From: Chloroflexota bacterium
GTDB lineage: Bacteria; Chloroflexota; Anaerolineae; Anaerolineales; Anaerolineaceae
Reading direction: 5' to 3'
Assembly: GCA_019136175.1 (NCBI GenBank)
Contig: JAGVUS010000239.1
Location: 1-26,067, forward strand
Length of the DNA stretch: 26,067 nt
Position 1 is the stretch's first letter; each line of letters begins with the position of its first letter. The notes beneath the pieces were generated by a model. That model saw only the letters and a list, made by a program, of their open reading frames with translations, made no database searches and was not told the origin of the DNA. The translations under genes were made by a program, and so were the position numbers. Of this stretch, positions 15,170 to 23,712 are shown one piece after another.

Positions 15170-16519
15170 TTATCCTCGAATCAGGCTGTCATCATAACCA
15201 TGGAGCTTCAGTTCGGCTTCGATGATGTTGAAGGTATCCTTGACAACACCCACCACGATCAGAAGTCCAGCGGCAGAGATGAGGAACAAACCAGCCTGGC
15301 GGGCTGCTGCAGGCAGCAACAGATTCAACAGGAATGGCAGAACAGCCACCGTGCCAAGGAAAACAGCACCGGGGAGCGTAATCCGCCGCTGCACCTTGGT
15401 CAGGTATTTCTGGGTGGGTTCACCGGGTTGCACATTTCCAAGCTGGGCGCCCTGTTTCTTGAGGTTGTCGCCATAATTCTGTTGTTGGAAGAGAACGTCC
15501 GTATAGAAGAATGTAAAGGCAACCACCATCAGGAAGTACATCAAAGTGTACCAACCGTTATTTCCGTTAAACAGGTTATACACACCCGTGTTGAAATTTG
15601 CCCACCATTCCGTTTTGGCGTTCATAAAGAACTGGGCGACGATAGCCGGGAAGGTGAGAATAGACTGGGCAAAAATCAGCGGAATCATGCCTGCCATGTT
15701 GACCATCAAGGGCAGCGTAGTGCGGACGGGCATTGACATGCGACCACCCATGCGGCGACCCGGGAAGAAGACCGGCACATTACGGCGACCCTGGGTAACG
15801 AAGACAATCGCAAAGATGATCACTGCCAGCAGCGCAAGGATGATGAAGATCAACCACCAGTATTGCTGATCGCTGAGCAGGCTGCTCAGGTTGGCTGGAA
15901 TTCGAGCGACAATCCCCGCAAAGATGATCAAAGAAAGACCCTGGTTGGGGATGCCAAATTCCGAGATCAATTGTCCAAGCCAGATGCCAAACATGGTCCC
16001 TGCCAGCATGCTGACCAGGGTGGTCAGGGTAGGCAGCAGGGAAGCACCGCCAAAGCCATAGGTATAGGTCAGAACCGATTGACCCGTTTGAGCTGCCATG
16101 GAATTAAAGATATTGATTTGACCAATGGCAGAGAGTAATCCCATCGGAACAGTCAGGATAATTGTCCAGCGTTCCATCCATTTCTGACCTTCACGCGGAT
16201 TTTCCTTCAGTTTTCGCTCCAATGCCGGGATAATCGGCGTGAGGAGCTGAATGATAATCTGAGCGGTAATGTAGGGATAAACACCCATCGCCAGAATGGA
16301 GAAATTCGACATGGTTCCGCCCGAGAGCAGATCCAGCATATTAAACAGGGTTCCTGCTGCCCCAGGGTTGGCAAAAATACTGCGAATAACATCGCGGTCA
16401 ATGCCCGGAACCGGGACATTGGCAGCCAGGCGGAAAATCACCAGCAGCAGCAATGTGACCAACAGTTTTTTACGAATATCCTGCGACGTCCATAAGTAGC
16501 GCCATGCAGATCGTTTCAT
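15170..16519 (-). CDS. secY: Protein translocase subunit SecY
   Basis: A 449-residue, ten-helix channel subunit of the SecYEG translocon. It has RLAANVPVPGIDRDVI in the first periplasmic plug region, GVYPYITAQIIIQLLTPIIP in helix 2, GIVARIPANL in the middle, and GQPGEPTQKYL-type sequence (VQPGEPTQKYLTKVQRRI) in the large cytoplasmic loop that contacts SecA or the ribosome. Length is close to E. coli SecY (443). Encoded between rplO and adk as usual. Confidence 0.97.
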   Translation of the reverse strand: MKRSAWRYLWTSQDIRKKLLVTLLLLVIFRLAANVPVPGIDRDVIRSIFANPGAAGTLFNMLDLLSGGTMSNFSILAMGVYPYITAQIIIQLLTPIIPALERKLKENPREGQKWMERWTIILTVPMGLLSAIGQINIFNSMAAQTGQSVLTYTYGFGGASLLPTLTTLVSMLAGTMFGIWLGQLISEFGIPNQGLSLIIFAGIVARIPANLSSLLSDQQYWWLIFIILALLAVIIFAIVFVTQGRRNVPVFFPGRRMGGRMSMPVRTTLPLMVNMAGMIPLIFAQSILTFPAIVAQFFMNAKTEWWANFNTGVYNLFNGNNGWYTLMYFLMVVAFTFFYTDVLFQQQNYGDNLKKQGAQLGNVQPGEPTQKYLTKVQRRITLPGAVFLGTVAVLPFLLNLLLPAAARQAGLFLISAAGLLIVVGVVKDTFNIIEAELKLHGYDDSLIRG

Positions 16520-16547
16520 GCCTGGGTCTCCTTAATTGGTTTGCCGT

Positions 16548-17000
16548 TTAGGCAATCAATTCCACAGAACCGCCAGCCGCCTCAATCTTTTCCTTGGCGC
16601 TTTTGGTAACACGGTGCACACGCACCTTGAGGGCAACCTTCACCTCGCCGCGTCCCATGACTACAACCGGGTTGGCAGGCTTGGCAATCATGCGTTCCTC
16701 CACCAGGATAGCCGGGGTGATTTCCGATCCGGCTTCAAAGCGGGAAAGCTGATCCAGGTTAATCTCATTGTATTCCACACGATTCACCGGGGTGAAACCT
16801 TCACCACGGATGAACGGCAGGCGGCGATAGAAAGGAAGGTTACCGCCCTGGCGATAGAGATTACCGCCAGACCCGGTTCGGGACGACTGTCCCTTGGTAC
16901 CGCGGCCGGCAGTTTTCCCCTGCCCGGCAGAAATACCAATTCCCTTTCGCTTGCGATTTTTCTTCGCTCCCTCATTGGGCATTAAGTCATGAATTTTCAT
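16548..17000 (-). CDS. rplO: 50S ribosomal protein L15
   Basis: A 150-residue L15 with the glycine-rich N-terminal extension GIGISAGQGKTAGRGTKGQSSRTG that threads into 23S rRNA, then GGNLPFYRRLPFIRGEGFTP. The ATG shares one base with the rpmD stop (TGATG at 16998-17002), indicating translational coupling. Confidence 0.97.
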   Translation of the reverse strand: MKIHDLMPNEGAKKNRKRKGIGISAGQGKTAGRGTKGQSSRTGSGGNLYRQGGNLPFYRRLPFIRGEGFTPVNRVEYNEINLDQLSRFEAGSEITPAILVEERMIAKPANPVVVMGRGEVKVALKVRVHRVTKSAKEKIEAAGGSVELIA

Positions 17001-17206
17001 CAGTCCACCTGCTCTTCAACAGTCACCAAATGGTTGACTTTGCGCAGCATGCCCTGCAGTGCCGGTGAATCCACCTGCACAACCGTTTGATGCAGCTTGC
17101 GCAAACCCAACGCCCGCAGCGTCGCCTTGTGTTCCACCGAATAGCCGATGGCACTGTGGACGAGCGTGATGCGGAGTTTCTTGGGGGTCTGGTTGGTATC
17201 AGTCAT
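17000..17206 (-). CDS. rpmD: 50S ribosomal protein L30
   Basis: A 68-residue L30 with the core KLRITLVHSAIGYSVEHKATLRALGLRKLHQTVVQVDSPALQGMLRKVNHLV. The ATG at 17206 has a GGAGG site and overlaps the rpsE end by 8 nt; a longer reading frame upstream uses no good start and lies inside rpsE. Confidence 0.96.
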   Translation of the reverse strand: MTDTNQTPKKLRITLVHSAIGYSVEHKATLRALGLRKLHQTVVQVDSPALQGMLRKVNHLVTVEEQVD

Positions 17207-17726
17207 TTTTCCTCCGCTCCCAGAAGGGCAGCATCTCACGGGATGATTTCCCCCGCAAGGCTGCTTCTTCTTCGGGCGATTTCAGTTGCTCGAGCGCTGC
17301 AAATGTGGCTTTCACCACGTTGAGCGCATTGGAGCCGCCCAGACATTTGGTTAAGATATCCCGCACTCCGGCAGCTTCCAGCACGGCGCGCACGCCGCCA
17401 GCTGCGATAACACCAGTTCCCTGGGATGCCGGTTTGAGAAGCACAACTGCGCCACCCACTTTGCCGGTCACCTCGTGGGGAATGGTGGTGCCCATGATGG
17501 CAACTTTACGCATATTGCGGTGCGCCTGCTCGGTCGCCTTGCGCATGGCATCGGGCACGGCGTTGGCTTTCCCAATCCCAATCCCAACTCTGCCATTATT
17601 GTCACCTGCCACCAGCGTGACACGGAACTGGAAGCGGCGACCGCCCTTGACCACCTTGGCGACACGCGCAATTTCAATCACGCGTTCGTCAAATACTGGT
17701 TCCAATGGTTGATATTCTGTATCCAT
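17199..17726 (-). CDS. rpsE: 30S ribosomal protein S5
   Basis: A 175-residue S5, important for decoding accuracy. The double-stranded-RNA-binding-like N-domain has RVAKVVKGGRRFQFRVTLVAGD and GRVGIGIGKANAVPDAMRKA. The C-domain has PASQGTGVIAAGGVRAVLEAAGVRDI and KCLGGSNALNVVKATFAAL. Its 3' end overlaps rpmD by 8 nt. Confidence 0.97.
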   Translation of the reverse strand: MDTEYQPLEPVFDERVIEIARVAKVVKGGRRFQFRVTLVAGDNNGRVGIGIGKANAVPDAMRKATEQAHRNMRKVAIMGTTIPHEVTGKVGGAVVLLKPASQGTGVIAAGGVRAVLEAAGVRDILTKCLGGSNALNVVKATFAALEQLKSPEEEAALRGKSSREMLPFWERRKND

Positions 17727-17741
17727 GATCAGGTATCCTCC

Positions 17742-18107
17742 TTAGAAGTCCAGCCCGGCTTCACGAGCTGCGTCTGCCAGAGCTTTGACACGACCGATGT
17801 ACTTGAACCCGCCGCGATCAAAGACCACCTGGGTGATCCCTTTGCTCTTGGCGCGTTCCGCCACCAGCCGTCCAACTTCGCGGGCTTGTTCCGTCTTTTT
17901 CATTCCGGATACCTTCTCGCGCAGTTCGTGATCCACCGACGAGGCAGATGCCAGGGTGATGCCCTGTTCGTCATCAATCACCTGGGCGTAAATCTCTGCC
18001 AGACTGCGGAACACATTCAAGCGGGGGCGTGCCGAAGTACCGTTTACATACTTGCGCACATGCTTGTGTCGACGAATTCTTGCTTCAGAACGATTTAACT
18101 TGGACAT
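17742..18107 (-). CDS. rplR: 50S ribosomal protein L18
   Basis: A 121-residue L18, a 5S rRNA binder. It has RRHKHVRKYVNGTSARPRLNVFRSLAEIYAQVIDD and the C-terminal VFDRGGFKYIGRVKALADAAREAGLDF. Starts 11 nt after rplF. Confidence 0.97.
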   Translation of the reverse strand: MSKLNRSEARIRRHKHVRKYVNGTSARPRLNVFRSLAEIYAQVIDDEQGITLASASSVDHELREKVSGMKKTEQAREVGRLVAERAKSKGITQVVFDRGGFKYIGRVKALADAAREAGLDF

Positions 18108-18118
18108 TCGCTCTCACC

Positions 18119-18676
18119 TTACTTCTTTCCGGTTTTGCCTTTACCGGCTTTGCCAGCTTTGCGGCGAATCTTTTCACCCAGATAATGAATGCCTTTGCCC
18201 TTGTATGGCTCGGGCGGGCGGATCTTGCGGATGTCTGCGGTCAATTGACCCAGGACTTCCACGTTATAACCGCTGATTTTTACCTGGCGGGTTTTCGTGT
18301 CCACTTCAAAGCTGATCCCTTCGGGGGGGTCAATCCTGACAGGATGCGAAAAGCCCAGATATAACACCAATGTTGGGCCATCCATTTCTGCGCGGTACCC
18401 AACCCCGTCAATCTCCAGAATTTTGGAAAAACCAGTGCTGACACCAGTCACCATGTTCTGCAGAACCGCCCGGGTGGTTCCATGCAGGGCTCGCACAGAG
18501 GGGGCATCGGAGCTGCGCTGGACATTGATGTGCCCTTCCTGCAGCTCAATTGTAATCTCTGGCGAGAAGGAACGTGCCAGTTGTCCCTTGGGACCCTTCA
18601 CGCTCACATCTGTCCCATTAATACTCACCTCAACACCGGCTGGCACAGTGATAGGCATGCGACCAATTCTCGACAT
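18119..18676 (-). CDS. rplF: 50S ribosomal protein L6
   Basis: A 185-residue L6 with two related beta domains. It begins MSRIGRMPITVPAGVEVSI and has the C-terminal KIRPPEPYKGKGIHYLGEKIRRKAGKAGK signature, followed by a lysine-rich tail (GKGKTGKK). Confidence 0.97.
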   Translation of the reverse strand: MSRIGRMPITVPAGVEVSINGTDVSVKGPKGQLARSFSPEITIELQEGHINVQRSSDAPSVRALHGTTRAVLQNMVTGVSTGFSKILEIDGVGYRAEMDGPTLVLYLGFSHPVRIDPPEGISFEVDTKTRQVKISGYNVEVLGQLTADIRKIRPPEPYKGKGIHYLGEKIRRKAGKAGKGKTGKK

Positions 18677-18687
18677 GTCTTTTCCTC

Positions 18688-19101
18688 CTACCAGACCTTT
18701 GCCAGGATTTCACCGCCAACGCCAAGCTGGCGTGCGCGCTGCCCCGTCATGACGCCCTTCGGAGTGGAGACAATTGCCACACCCATCCCCGAAAGCACCC
18801 ACGGGATATCCTGTTTATGGGTATACACCCGACGACCCGGCCGGCTTACCCGCTCCAACCCTGTAATCACAGGGCGGCGCTGCCGCCGTTCACCAACATA
18901 TTTCAACCGAATCCGCAGCGTTGCCTGCACAGCATTTTCATCGGTCACAATTTCGTAGCTTTCGATGAACCCTTCCTCTTTGAGGATGCGGGCAATCTCC
19001 ACCTTGATTTTCGAGGTGGGCATGGCTACAACCGACTGACCAATGCGAGCGCCATTCCGGATGCGGGTTAACATATCTGCAATAGGATCATTGAAACTCA
19101 T
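18688..19101 (-). CDS. rpsH: 30S ribosomal protein S8
   Basis: A 137-residue S8, a primary 16S rRNA binder. It begins MSFNDPIADMLTRIRNGARIG and ends with VSTPKGVMTGQRARQLGVGGEILAKVW. In E. coli S8 represses the spc operon by binding the rplE leader region; the short 17-nt rplX-rplE gap here leaves little room for a similar leader. Confidence 0.97.
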   Translation of the reverse strand: MSFNDPIADMLTRIRNGARIGQSVVAMPTSKIKVEIARILKEEGFIESYEIVTDENAVQATLRIRLKYVGERRQRRPVITGLERVSRPGRRVYTHKQDIPWVLSGMGVAIVSTPKGVMTGQRARQLGVGGEILAKVW

Positions 19102-19120
19102 CCGATACCTCCGACCTGGC

Positions 19121-19303
19121 CTACCAGGACGATTTCGTCACACCAGGGATTTCACCTTCCAGAGCAAGCTCGCGGAAGCAAATTCGACAGAGTCCAAACC
19201 GGCGGATGTATCCACGCGGTCGACCACATCTGCGGCAGCGATTACGCACCTGAATGGGGCTTCGACGCCGTTCTTCACGATACGACATGCATTTCTTTGC
19301 CAT
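19121..19303 (-). CDS. rpsN: 30S ribosomal protein S14, type Z
   Basis: A 60-residue short, zinc-binding S14. The zinc cysteines are C23, C26, C39 and C42 (CRRCGRPRGYIRRFGLCRIC). The ATG at 19303 follows the rplE stop by 1 nt and gives the standard MAKKCMSYRE-type start; earlier in-frame starts lie inside rplE. Confidence 0.97.
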   Translation of the reverse strand: MAKKCMSYREERRRSPIQVRNRCRRCGRPRGYIRRFGLCRICFRELALEGEIPGVTKSSW

Positions 19304-19304
19304 A

Positions 19305-19847
19305 CTAATCCTTCCTGAAAGGCATCCCAAGGAGTTGGAGCAGCATTGCTGCCCGATCATCCGTACGCGCAGTTGTCACAATTGTGATTTCCATACCGCG
19401 CACCTTGTCCACCTTATCGTATTCAATTTCGGGGAAGATGATCTGCTCGCGCAGACCCAAGGTGTAATTGCCCCGACCGTCAAATGCATTGGGCGAGATT
19501 CCACGGAAGTCACGCACCCGCGGCAGAACAATGTTCATCAGCCGGTCCAGGAAGGACCACATCTTCTCGCCGCGCAGGGTTACCATCACGCCAATTGAGC
19601 GACCTTCGCGCAGCTTGAATGCTGCAATGCTCTTGCGTGCCTTGGTGACCACCGGGCGCTGCCCCGTGATGGCACTGATATCTGTTGTTGCAGCTTCCAG
19701 TGCCTTGGGGTTGTCCATTGCCTCACCCATACCGATGTTGACCACCACCTTTTGAATGCGTGGAACATCCATCACATTATCCAGGTTCAGCGCCTTCATC
19801 AGGGCGGGGACAACCTCATTTTGATACCGTTCTTTCATGTGATTCAT
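19305..19847 (-). CDS. rplE: 50S ribosomal protein L5
   Basis: A 180-residue L5 of the 5S rRNA complex. It has PRIQKVVVNIGMGEA, TGQRPVVTKARKSIAAFKLREG, RVRDFRGISPNAFDGRGNYTLGLREQIIFPEI and the C-terminal TTARTDDRAAMLLQLLGMPFRK. The ATG at 19847 is preferred because GGGAG lies 6 nt upstream; a GTG at 19862 and an ATG at 19838 are less well placed. Confidence 0.96.
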   Translation of the reverse strand: MNHMKERYQNEVVPALMKALNLDNVMDVPRIQKVVVNIGMGEAMDNPKALEAATTDISAITGQRPVVTKARKSIAAFKLREGRSIGVMVTLRGEKMWSFLDRLMNIVLPRVRDFRGISPNAFDGRGNYTLGLREQIIFPEIEYDKVDKVRGMEITIVTTARTDDRAAMLLQLLGMPFRKD

Positions 19848-19864
19848 TGTCGTCTCCCGCACAA

Positions 19865-20200
19865 TTAGTCGTCAATCAGGGCGTTGCATTTTTTGCAAAC
19901 CCGTTGAACTTTACCTTCTTCAGAGCGTGATACACCCACCCGGGTTGCCTTGTTGCACTTCGGGCAGACCAGCATCACGTTTGCAATGGAGATGGGACCT
20001 TCAAAGCGCACTTTGCCTGGCTTGATCGTGCGACCCTGAGCCTGCATCTGGCGCTGGTGCTTGGTGCGAACATTCACGCTTTGCACCACCACCCGGGACT
20101 CCTCGGGGAGCACCCTGATGACTTCGCCGCGCTTGCCCTTATCTTCATCGCGACCGGTAATTACTTCCACCGTATCACCTTTACGAATTTTTACCTTCAT
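19865..20200 (-). CDS. rplX: 50S ribosomal protein L24
   Basis: A 111-residue L24 assembly initiator. The KOW motif is at about 5-35 (IRKGDTVEVITGRDEDKGKRGEV). The C-terminal part has a complete C-X2-C...C-X2-C pair (C79, C82, C102, C105), a potential zinc ribbon present in many but not all L24 proteins. Confidence 0.97.
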   Translation of the reverse strand: MKVKIRKGDTVEVITGRDEDKGKRGEVIRVLPEESRVVVQSVNVRTKHQRQMQAQGRTIKPGKVRFEGPISIANVMLVCPKCNKATRVGVSRSEEGKVQRVCKKCNALIDD

Positions 20201-20222
20201 GGTTTTCTCCTTCTCCCTTGCC

Positions 20223-20594
20223 TTACAGTACTTCCGGAGCGAGGGAAACGATCTTCATGAAGCCCTTTTCACGCAGTTCGCGAGCCACCGGTCCGAAGAT
20301 GCGGGTGCCCTTGGGGTTCGTTCCATCTGTGTCCAAAATCACTGCGGCATTATCATCAAAGCGAATGGTGGATCCATCCTCACGGCGCCATTCCTTGGAA
20401 CAGCGAACGATCACCGCCTTGACAACTTCACTCTTTTTCACGCTGCCCTGCGGAGCAGCCGATTTGACCGCAGCCACAACCACGTCGCCCACTGCTGCAT
20501 ACCGCCGGGTGGAACCGCCCATGATGTGAATCACCAACAGTTCGCGCGCGCCGGTGTTATCCGCCACTTTTAAACGCGTCTCTTGCTGAATCAT
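20223..20594 (-). CDS. rplN: 50S ribosomal protein L14
   Basis: A 123-residue L14, the usual length. It begins MIQQETRLKVADNTGARELLVIHIMGGSTRRYA and ends RIFGPVARELREKGFMKIVSLAPEVL. Starts 3 nt after the rpsQ stop. Confidence 0.97.
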   Translation of the reverse strand: MIQQETRLKVADNTGARELLVIHIMGGSTRRYAAVGDVVVAAVKSAAPQGSVKKSEVVKAVIVRCSKEWRREDGSTIRFDDNAAVILDTDGTNPKGTRIFGPVARELREKGFMKIVSLAPEVL

Positions 20595-20597
20595 GAC

Positions 20598-20876
20598 CTA
20601 GGCTCCTTCCTGGGCTTCCACAGTCAGTGTTTTTCCATCCCGCTTGAGGATGGCTTGCACTGTAAAACTCTTGTCACGGGAAATCGGGCGGCATTCCACA
20701 ATCAATACCTGGTCCCCGATCTGGCAACCCAGCTCATCATGCGCTTTCACCCGGTGCGTGGAATGGACCACCTTGCGGTAAAGCGGATGAGAAAACGTCC
20801 GCTGAATTTCCACCACCACGGTTTTTGTCATTTTATTGCTGGTGACAATCCCAATTAATCGTCGCCGTCCGTTCAT
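20598..20876 (-). CDS. rpsQ: 30S ribosomal protein S17
   Basis: A 92-residue S17 with OB fold. It has RRRLIGIVTSNKMTKTVVVEIQRTFSHPLYRKVVHSTHRVKAHDE and GDQVLIVECRPISRDKSF. Its ATG overlaps the rpmC stop by 4 nt (20873-20876). Confidence 0.97.
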   Translation of the reverse strand: MNGRRRLIGIVTSNKMTKTVVVEIQRTFSHPLYRKVVHSTHRVKAHDELGCQIGDQVLIVECRPISRDKSFTVQAILKRDGKTLTVEAQEGA

Positions 20877-21076
20877 TTGGCACCTTCCTTCGCACGATGT
20901 TCCCGCAGGATGGTCTCATAGCGGGCAATCAAGCGGCGTGTTTGCTGTAATCGGCTGGTGTCCGTCAGCTGCCCGGTGACAACCTGGAACCGCAGGTTCA
21001 TCAGTTCTTCGCGGGCATCTGCGATTTTTGCCAGAAGCTGTTCTTCTGATAACAAACGAATCTCCGAAGTTTTCAT
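20873..21076 (-). CDS. rpmC: 50S ribosomal protein L29
   Basis: A 67-residue, two-helix L29 at the peptide exit tunnel: KTSEIRLLSEEQLLAKIADAREELMNLRFQ, then RLQQTRRLIARYETILRE. It overlaps rplP and rpsQ by 4 nt on each side, so the three are translationally coupled. Confidence 0.96.
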   Translation of the reverse strand: MKTSEIRLLSEEQLLAKIADAREELMNLRFQVVTGQLTDTSRLQQTRRLIARYETILREHRAKEGAK

Positions 21077-21504
21077 TCGATCGCTCCTGTCATCGTCTCG
21101 TGGCGACCAACCACTTTCGTCCGGATGGAGAACTTATATCCAGCCTGGCGCAGTGCTTCTGCAGCATCCTCGGCTTCCATCCCGGAAACTTCAAACATGA
21201 TCCGTCCTGGGCGGACAACAGCCACCCAGTATTCCACGTTGCCTTTTCCCTTGCCCATGCGGGTCTCCGGCGGGCGGTGGGTGTATGGCTTGTCCGGGAA
21301 AATGCGGATCCACACCTTTCCATGGCGGCGCATGGCGCGTACCAGGGTGCGGCGGGCGGCTTCAATCTGGCGGGCAGTCACCCAGCCAGGTTCCAGCGCC
21401 TGCAAGCCAAAATCACCAAAGGTGATTTCTGCGCCGCGCAGTGCCTTGCCACGCATCCTGCCTCGCGATTGTTTGCGCCACTTTACTCTTTTTGGCATCA
21501 ACAT
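21073..21504 (-). CDS. rplP: 50S ribosomal protein L16
   Basis: A 143-residue L16 near the A site. It begins LMPKRVKWRKQSRGRMRGKALRGAEITFGDFGLQALEPGWVT and has the RRHGKVWIRIFPDKPYTHRPPETRMGKGKG loop, which in other bacteria contains the hydroxylated arginine. The first ATG (21504) has GAGG 8 nt upstream; a second ATG at 21498 is possible. Confidence 0.96.
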   Translation of the reverse strand: MLMPKRVKWRKQSRGRMRGKALRGAEITFGDFGLQALEPGWVTARQIEAARRTLVRAMRRHGKVWIRIFPDKPYTHRPPETRMGKGKGNVEYWVAVVRPGRIMFEVSGMEAEDAAEALRQAGYKFSIRTKVVGRHETMTGAIE

Positions 21505-21525
21505 AGCTGCTACCTCTTTCCATCG

Positions 21526-21541
21526 CTGGACTTGCGTCCAG
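21526..21541 (-). other. Small hairpin in the rpsC-rplP spacer
   Basis: CTGGAC (21526-21531) and GTCCAG (21536-21541) form a perfect 6-bp stem with a 4-nt loop, 3 nt beyond the rpsC stop. No T-tract. Possibly a stability or processing element. Confidence 0.4.
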
Positions 21542-21544
21542 AAC

Positions 21545-22222
21545 TTATTCGCTCACGTATACGCCTTCGGTGGCTTCAGCTTTTTCTTCCACCTGCGGCA
21601 GTACAGTACCCTTGTAAACCCACACCTTGATTCCGATCTTCCCATACGTGGTGGAAGCCTCGGCGCGGGCGAAATCCATGTTGGCGCGGATGGTTTGCAG
21701 CGGCACACGACCTTCGCGCAGAATCACGGTACGTGCCATTTCAGCACCACTCAATCGTCCTGCGACTTCGATCTTGACACCTTCTGCTCCCTGGCGAAGT
21801 GCCTGCTGAATGGCACGTTTCATCGCCCGGCGGTAAGCCACACGGCGTTCAATCTGTCCAGCAATATTCACTGCCACAAGGTAGGCATCCGTATCCGGAT
21901 TTTTGATTTCCGAGATTTCCAGGTCAACCTTCTTGCCGGTTAGTGCTTCCAGGGAAGTGCGGACGACTCTGACGCCTTCACCCTTGCGACCAATCAGAAT
22001 GCCCGGTTTGGCAGTGTGAACAACCACGCGCACCTTGCCAGTGGACCGTTCGATATCAACCCGGGAAATTCCGGCTTTGGGTGATCCTTTGCGAACCAGT
22101 TGACGGATGGCAAGATCCTGGTGAAGCTGCTCGGTGTATTCCGCACCCTCAGCAAACCATCGTCCGCCCCAGGGCTGGTGCACACCCAAACGATAACCAA
22201 TTGGATGAACTTTTCGACCCAT
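21545..22222 (-). CDS. rpsC: 30S ribosomal protein S3
   Basis: A 225-residue S3 at the mRNA entry site. It begins MGRKVHPIGYRLGV, has the KH motif KPGILIGRKGEGV near 73-85, and the C-domain RLSGAEMARTVILREGRVPLQT. The ATG at 22222 has AGGAG upstream; a longer in-frame reading into rplV is not credible. Ends with an acidic tail. Confidence 0.97.
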   Translation of the reverse strand: MGRKVHPIGYRLGVHQPWGGRWFAEGAEYTEQLHQDLAIRQLVRKGSPKAGISRVDIERSTGKVRVVVHTAKPGILIGRKGEGVRVVRTSLEALTGKKVDLEISEIKNPDTDAYLVAVNIAGQIERRVAYRRAMKRAIQQALRQGAEGVKIEVAGRLSGAEMARTVILREGRVPLQTIRANMDFARAEASTTYGKIGIKVWVYKGTVLPQVEEKAEATEGVYVSE

Positions 22223-22239
22223 AAGAACTCCTGGTACTC

Positions 22240-22575
22240 CTATTCGCGATCCCGCAATACAACCGTGATGTGCGACGAGCGCCGCAGCAACGGTTTGAAA
22301 CGGCCGCGTGCTCCGAACCGGCGCCATTTGCGGGTGGGCGCCTCATCTGCAGTGATGGTATGCACATACAGATTTTCCCGGCTCAACCCGAAGTTCTCCT
22401 CGGCATTGGCAACAGCCGAAGCCAGTAGTTTGTGGACTGGCTTTGCAGCGCCTTTATTGGTGAACTTCAGAACATTCAATGCTTCCACTGCTGCTTTGCC
22501 GCGCACCAGGTCAATGACCAGGCGCACTTTTTGTGCAGAGTAGGTGCAATTCTGTAAAGATGCCCGAATATCCAT
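22240..22575 (-). CDS. rplV: 50S ribosomal protein L22
   Basis: A 111-residue L22 with a beta hairpin that reaches into the exit tunnel. It has SAQKVRLVIDLVRGKAAVEALNVLKF, VANAEENFGLSRENLYV and PTRKWRRFGARGRFKPLLRRSSHITVVL, the last corresponding to the macrolide-relevant tunnel loop. Confidence 0.97.
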   Translation of the reverse strand: MDIRASLQNCTYSAQKVRLVIDLVRGKAAVEALNVLKFTNKGAAKPVHKLLASAVANAEENFGLSRENLYVHTITADEAPTRKWRRFGARGRFKPLLRRSSHITVVLRDRE

Positions 22576-22581
22576 TCCGGT

Positions 22582-22860
22582 TTACCTCCCTTTCGAGGAT
22601 TTCTCGGCGACATGGCCGCGGAAATGGCGGGTGGGGGCAAATTCGCCCAACTTGTGCCCAACCATGTTTTCGGTGATGTAGATCGGAACATGCCGTCGAC
22701 CATCATGAACCGCGATGGTGTGCCCCACCATCTGAGGGAAGATGGTGCTGTCGCGGCTCCATGTGCGGAGAACCTTCTTCTCACCACGGGCATTCATCGC
22801 TTCAATCTTGCTAAGTAATTTTGGGGCAATGTACGGCCCCTTCTTCAAAGAACGTGACAT
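22582..22860 (-). CDS. rpsS: 30S ribosomal protein S19
   Basis: A 92-residue S19 of the 30S head: MSRSLKKGPYIAPKLLSKI, then TWSRDSTIFPQMVGHTIAVHDGRRHVPIYITENMVGHKLGEFAPTR. Normal length. Confidence 0.97.
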   Translation of the reverse strand: MSRSLKKGPYIAPKLLSKIEAMNARGEKKVLRTWSRDSTIFPQMVGHTIAVHDGRRHVPIYITENMVGHKLGEFAPTRHFRGHVAEKSSKGR

Positions 22861-22878
22861 CGTATCGTCCCTCTCTTA

Positions 22879-23712
22879 TTACTTCCGAGTTGTGCGGCGG
22901 CGCACAATGTATTGATCCGTCGTCTTATTGCGGCGTGTCTTGTAACCACGGGTGGGTTTACCCCACGGGCTCTTGGGACCGGGCATACCAGCAGGCTGGC
23001 GACCTTCACCACCACCATGGGGATGGTCCCGCGGGCTCATGGCAGTACCACGCACCGTCGGGCGGATGCCCATGTGGCGCTTGCGTCCCGCTTTGCCGAG
23101 CTTGATGTTGCCATGATCCAGGTTGCCCACCTGACCAATGGTGGCATAGCACACCTGGCGCACCAACCGGACTTCACCGGAAGGCATGCGAAGCTGGGCA
23201 TAATCGCCTTCTTTTGCCAGGAGTTGGGCTGCCGTGCCAGCAGAACGGGCAATCTGACCGCCTTTTCCTTCTTTCAGTTCCACATTGTGAACCATCGTGC
23301 CAACCGGGATATTGGAAATTGGCATACTGTTTCCCGGGCGAACATCCACCTGTGGACCGGAAATGACCGTATCGCCAACTTTCAGACCAACGGGGGCAAC
23401 CATGTAGCGCTTCTCGCCATCCGCATAGACCAGCAACGCCAGGCGCGCCGTCCGGTTGGGATCATATTCGATCGCAGCAACCTTTGCAGGAATATTGAGC
23501 TTGTCGCGCTTGAAATCCACCAGGCGGACAAAGCGGCGATGACCGCCTCCCTGATGGCGTACAGTCACACGACCATGAACGTTACGACCACCTGTGGCAC
23601 GGCGAGGCACCACCAGGGAACGTTCCGGGCGCGACTTGGTAATTTCTTCAAACGTGTAACCAGTCATCCCCCGCAGACCGGGAGTGGTTGGTTTGTAAAC
23701 TTTAATAGCCAT
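22879..23712 (-). CDS. rplB: 50S ribosomal protein L2
   Basis: A 277-residue L2, a core 23S rRNA binder needed for subunit joining and peptidyl transfer. It begins with KPTTPGLRGMTGY and has GGGHRRFVRLVDFKRD, IPVGTMVHNVELKEGKGGQIARSAG and the conserved DHPHGGGEGR loop near the C-terminus containing the functionally important histidine. Its ATG shares one base with the rplW stop (TAATG). Confidence 0.98.
   Translation of the reverse strand: MAIKVYKPTTPGLRGMTGYTFEEITKSRPERSLVVPRRATGGRNVHGRVTVRHQGGGHRRFVRLVDFKRDKLNIPAKVAAIEYDPNRTARLALLVYADGEKRYMVAPVGLKVGDTVISGPQVDVRPGNSMPISNIPVGTMVHNVELKEGKGGQIARSAGTAAQLLAKEGDYAQLRMPSGEVRLVRQVCYATIGQVGNLDHGNIKLGKAGRKRHMGIRPTVRGTAMSPRDHPHGGGEGRQPAGMPGPKSPWGKPTRGYKTRRNKTTDQYIVRRRTTRK

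Noticed and set aside
21545..22327. S3 with a 35-residue N-terminal extension
   Set aside because: It would overlap rplV, and the conserved MGRKVHP start with AGGAG upstream is at 22222.
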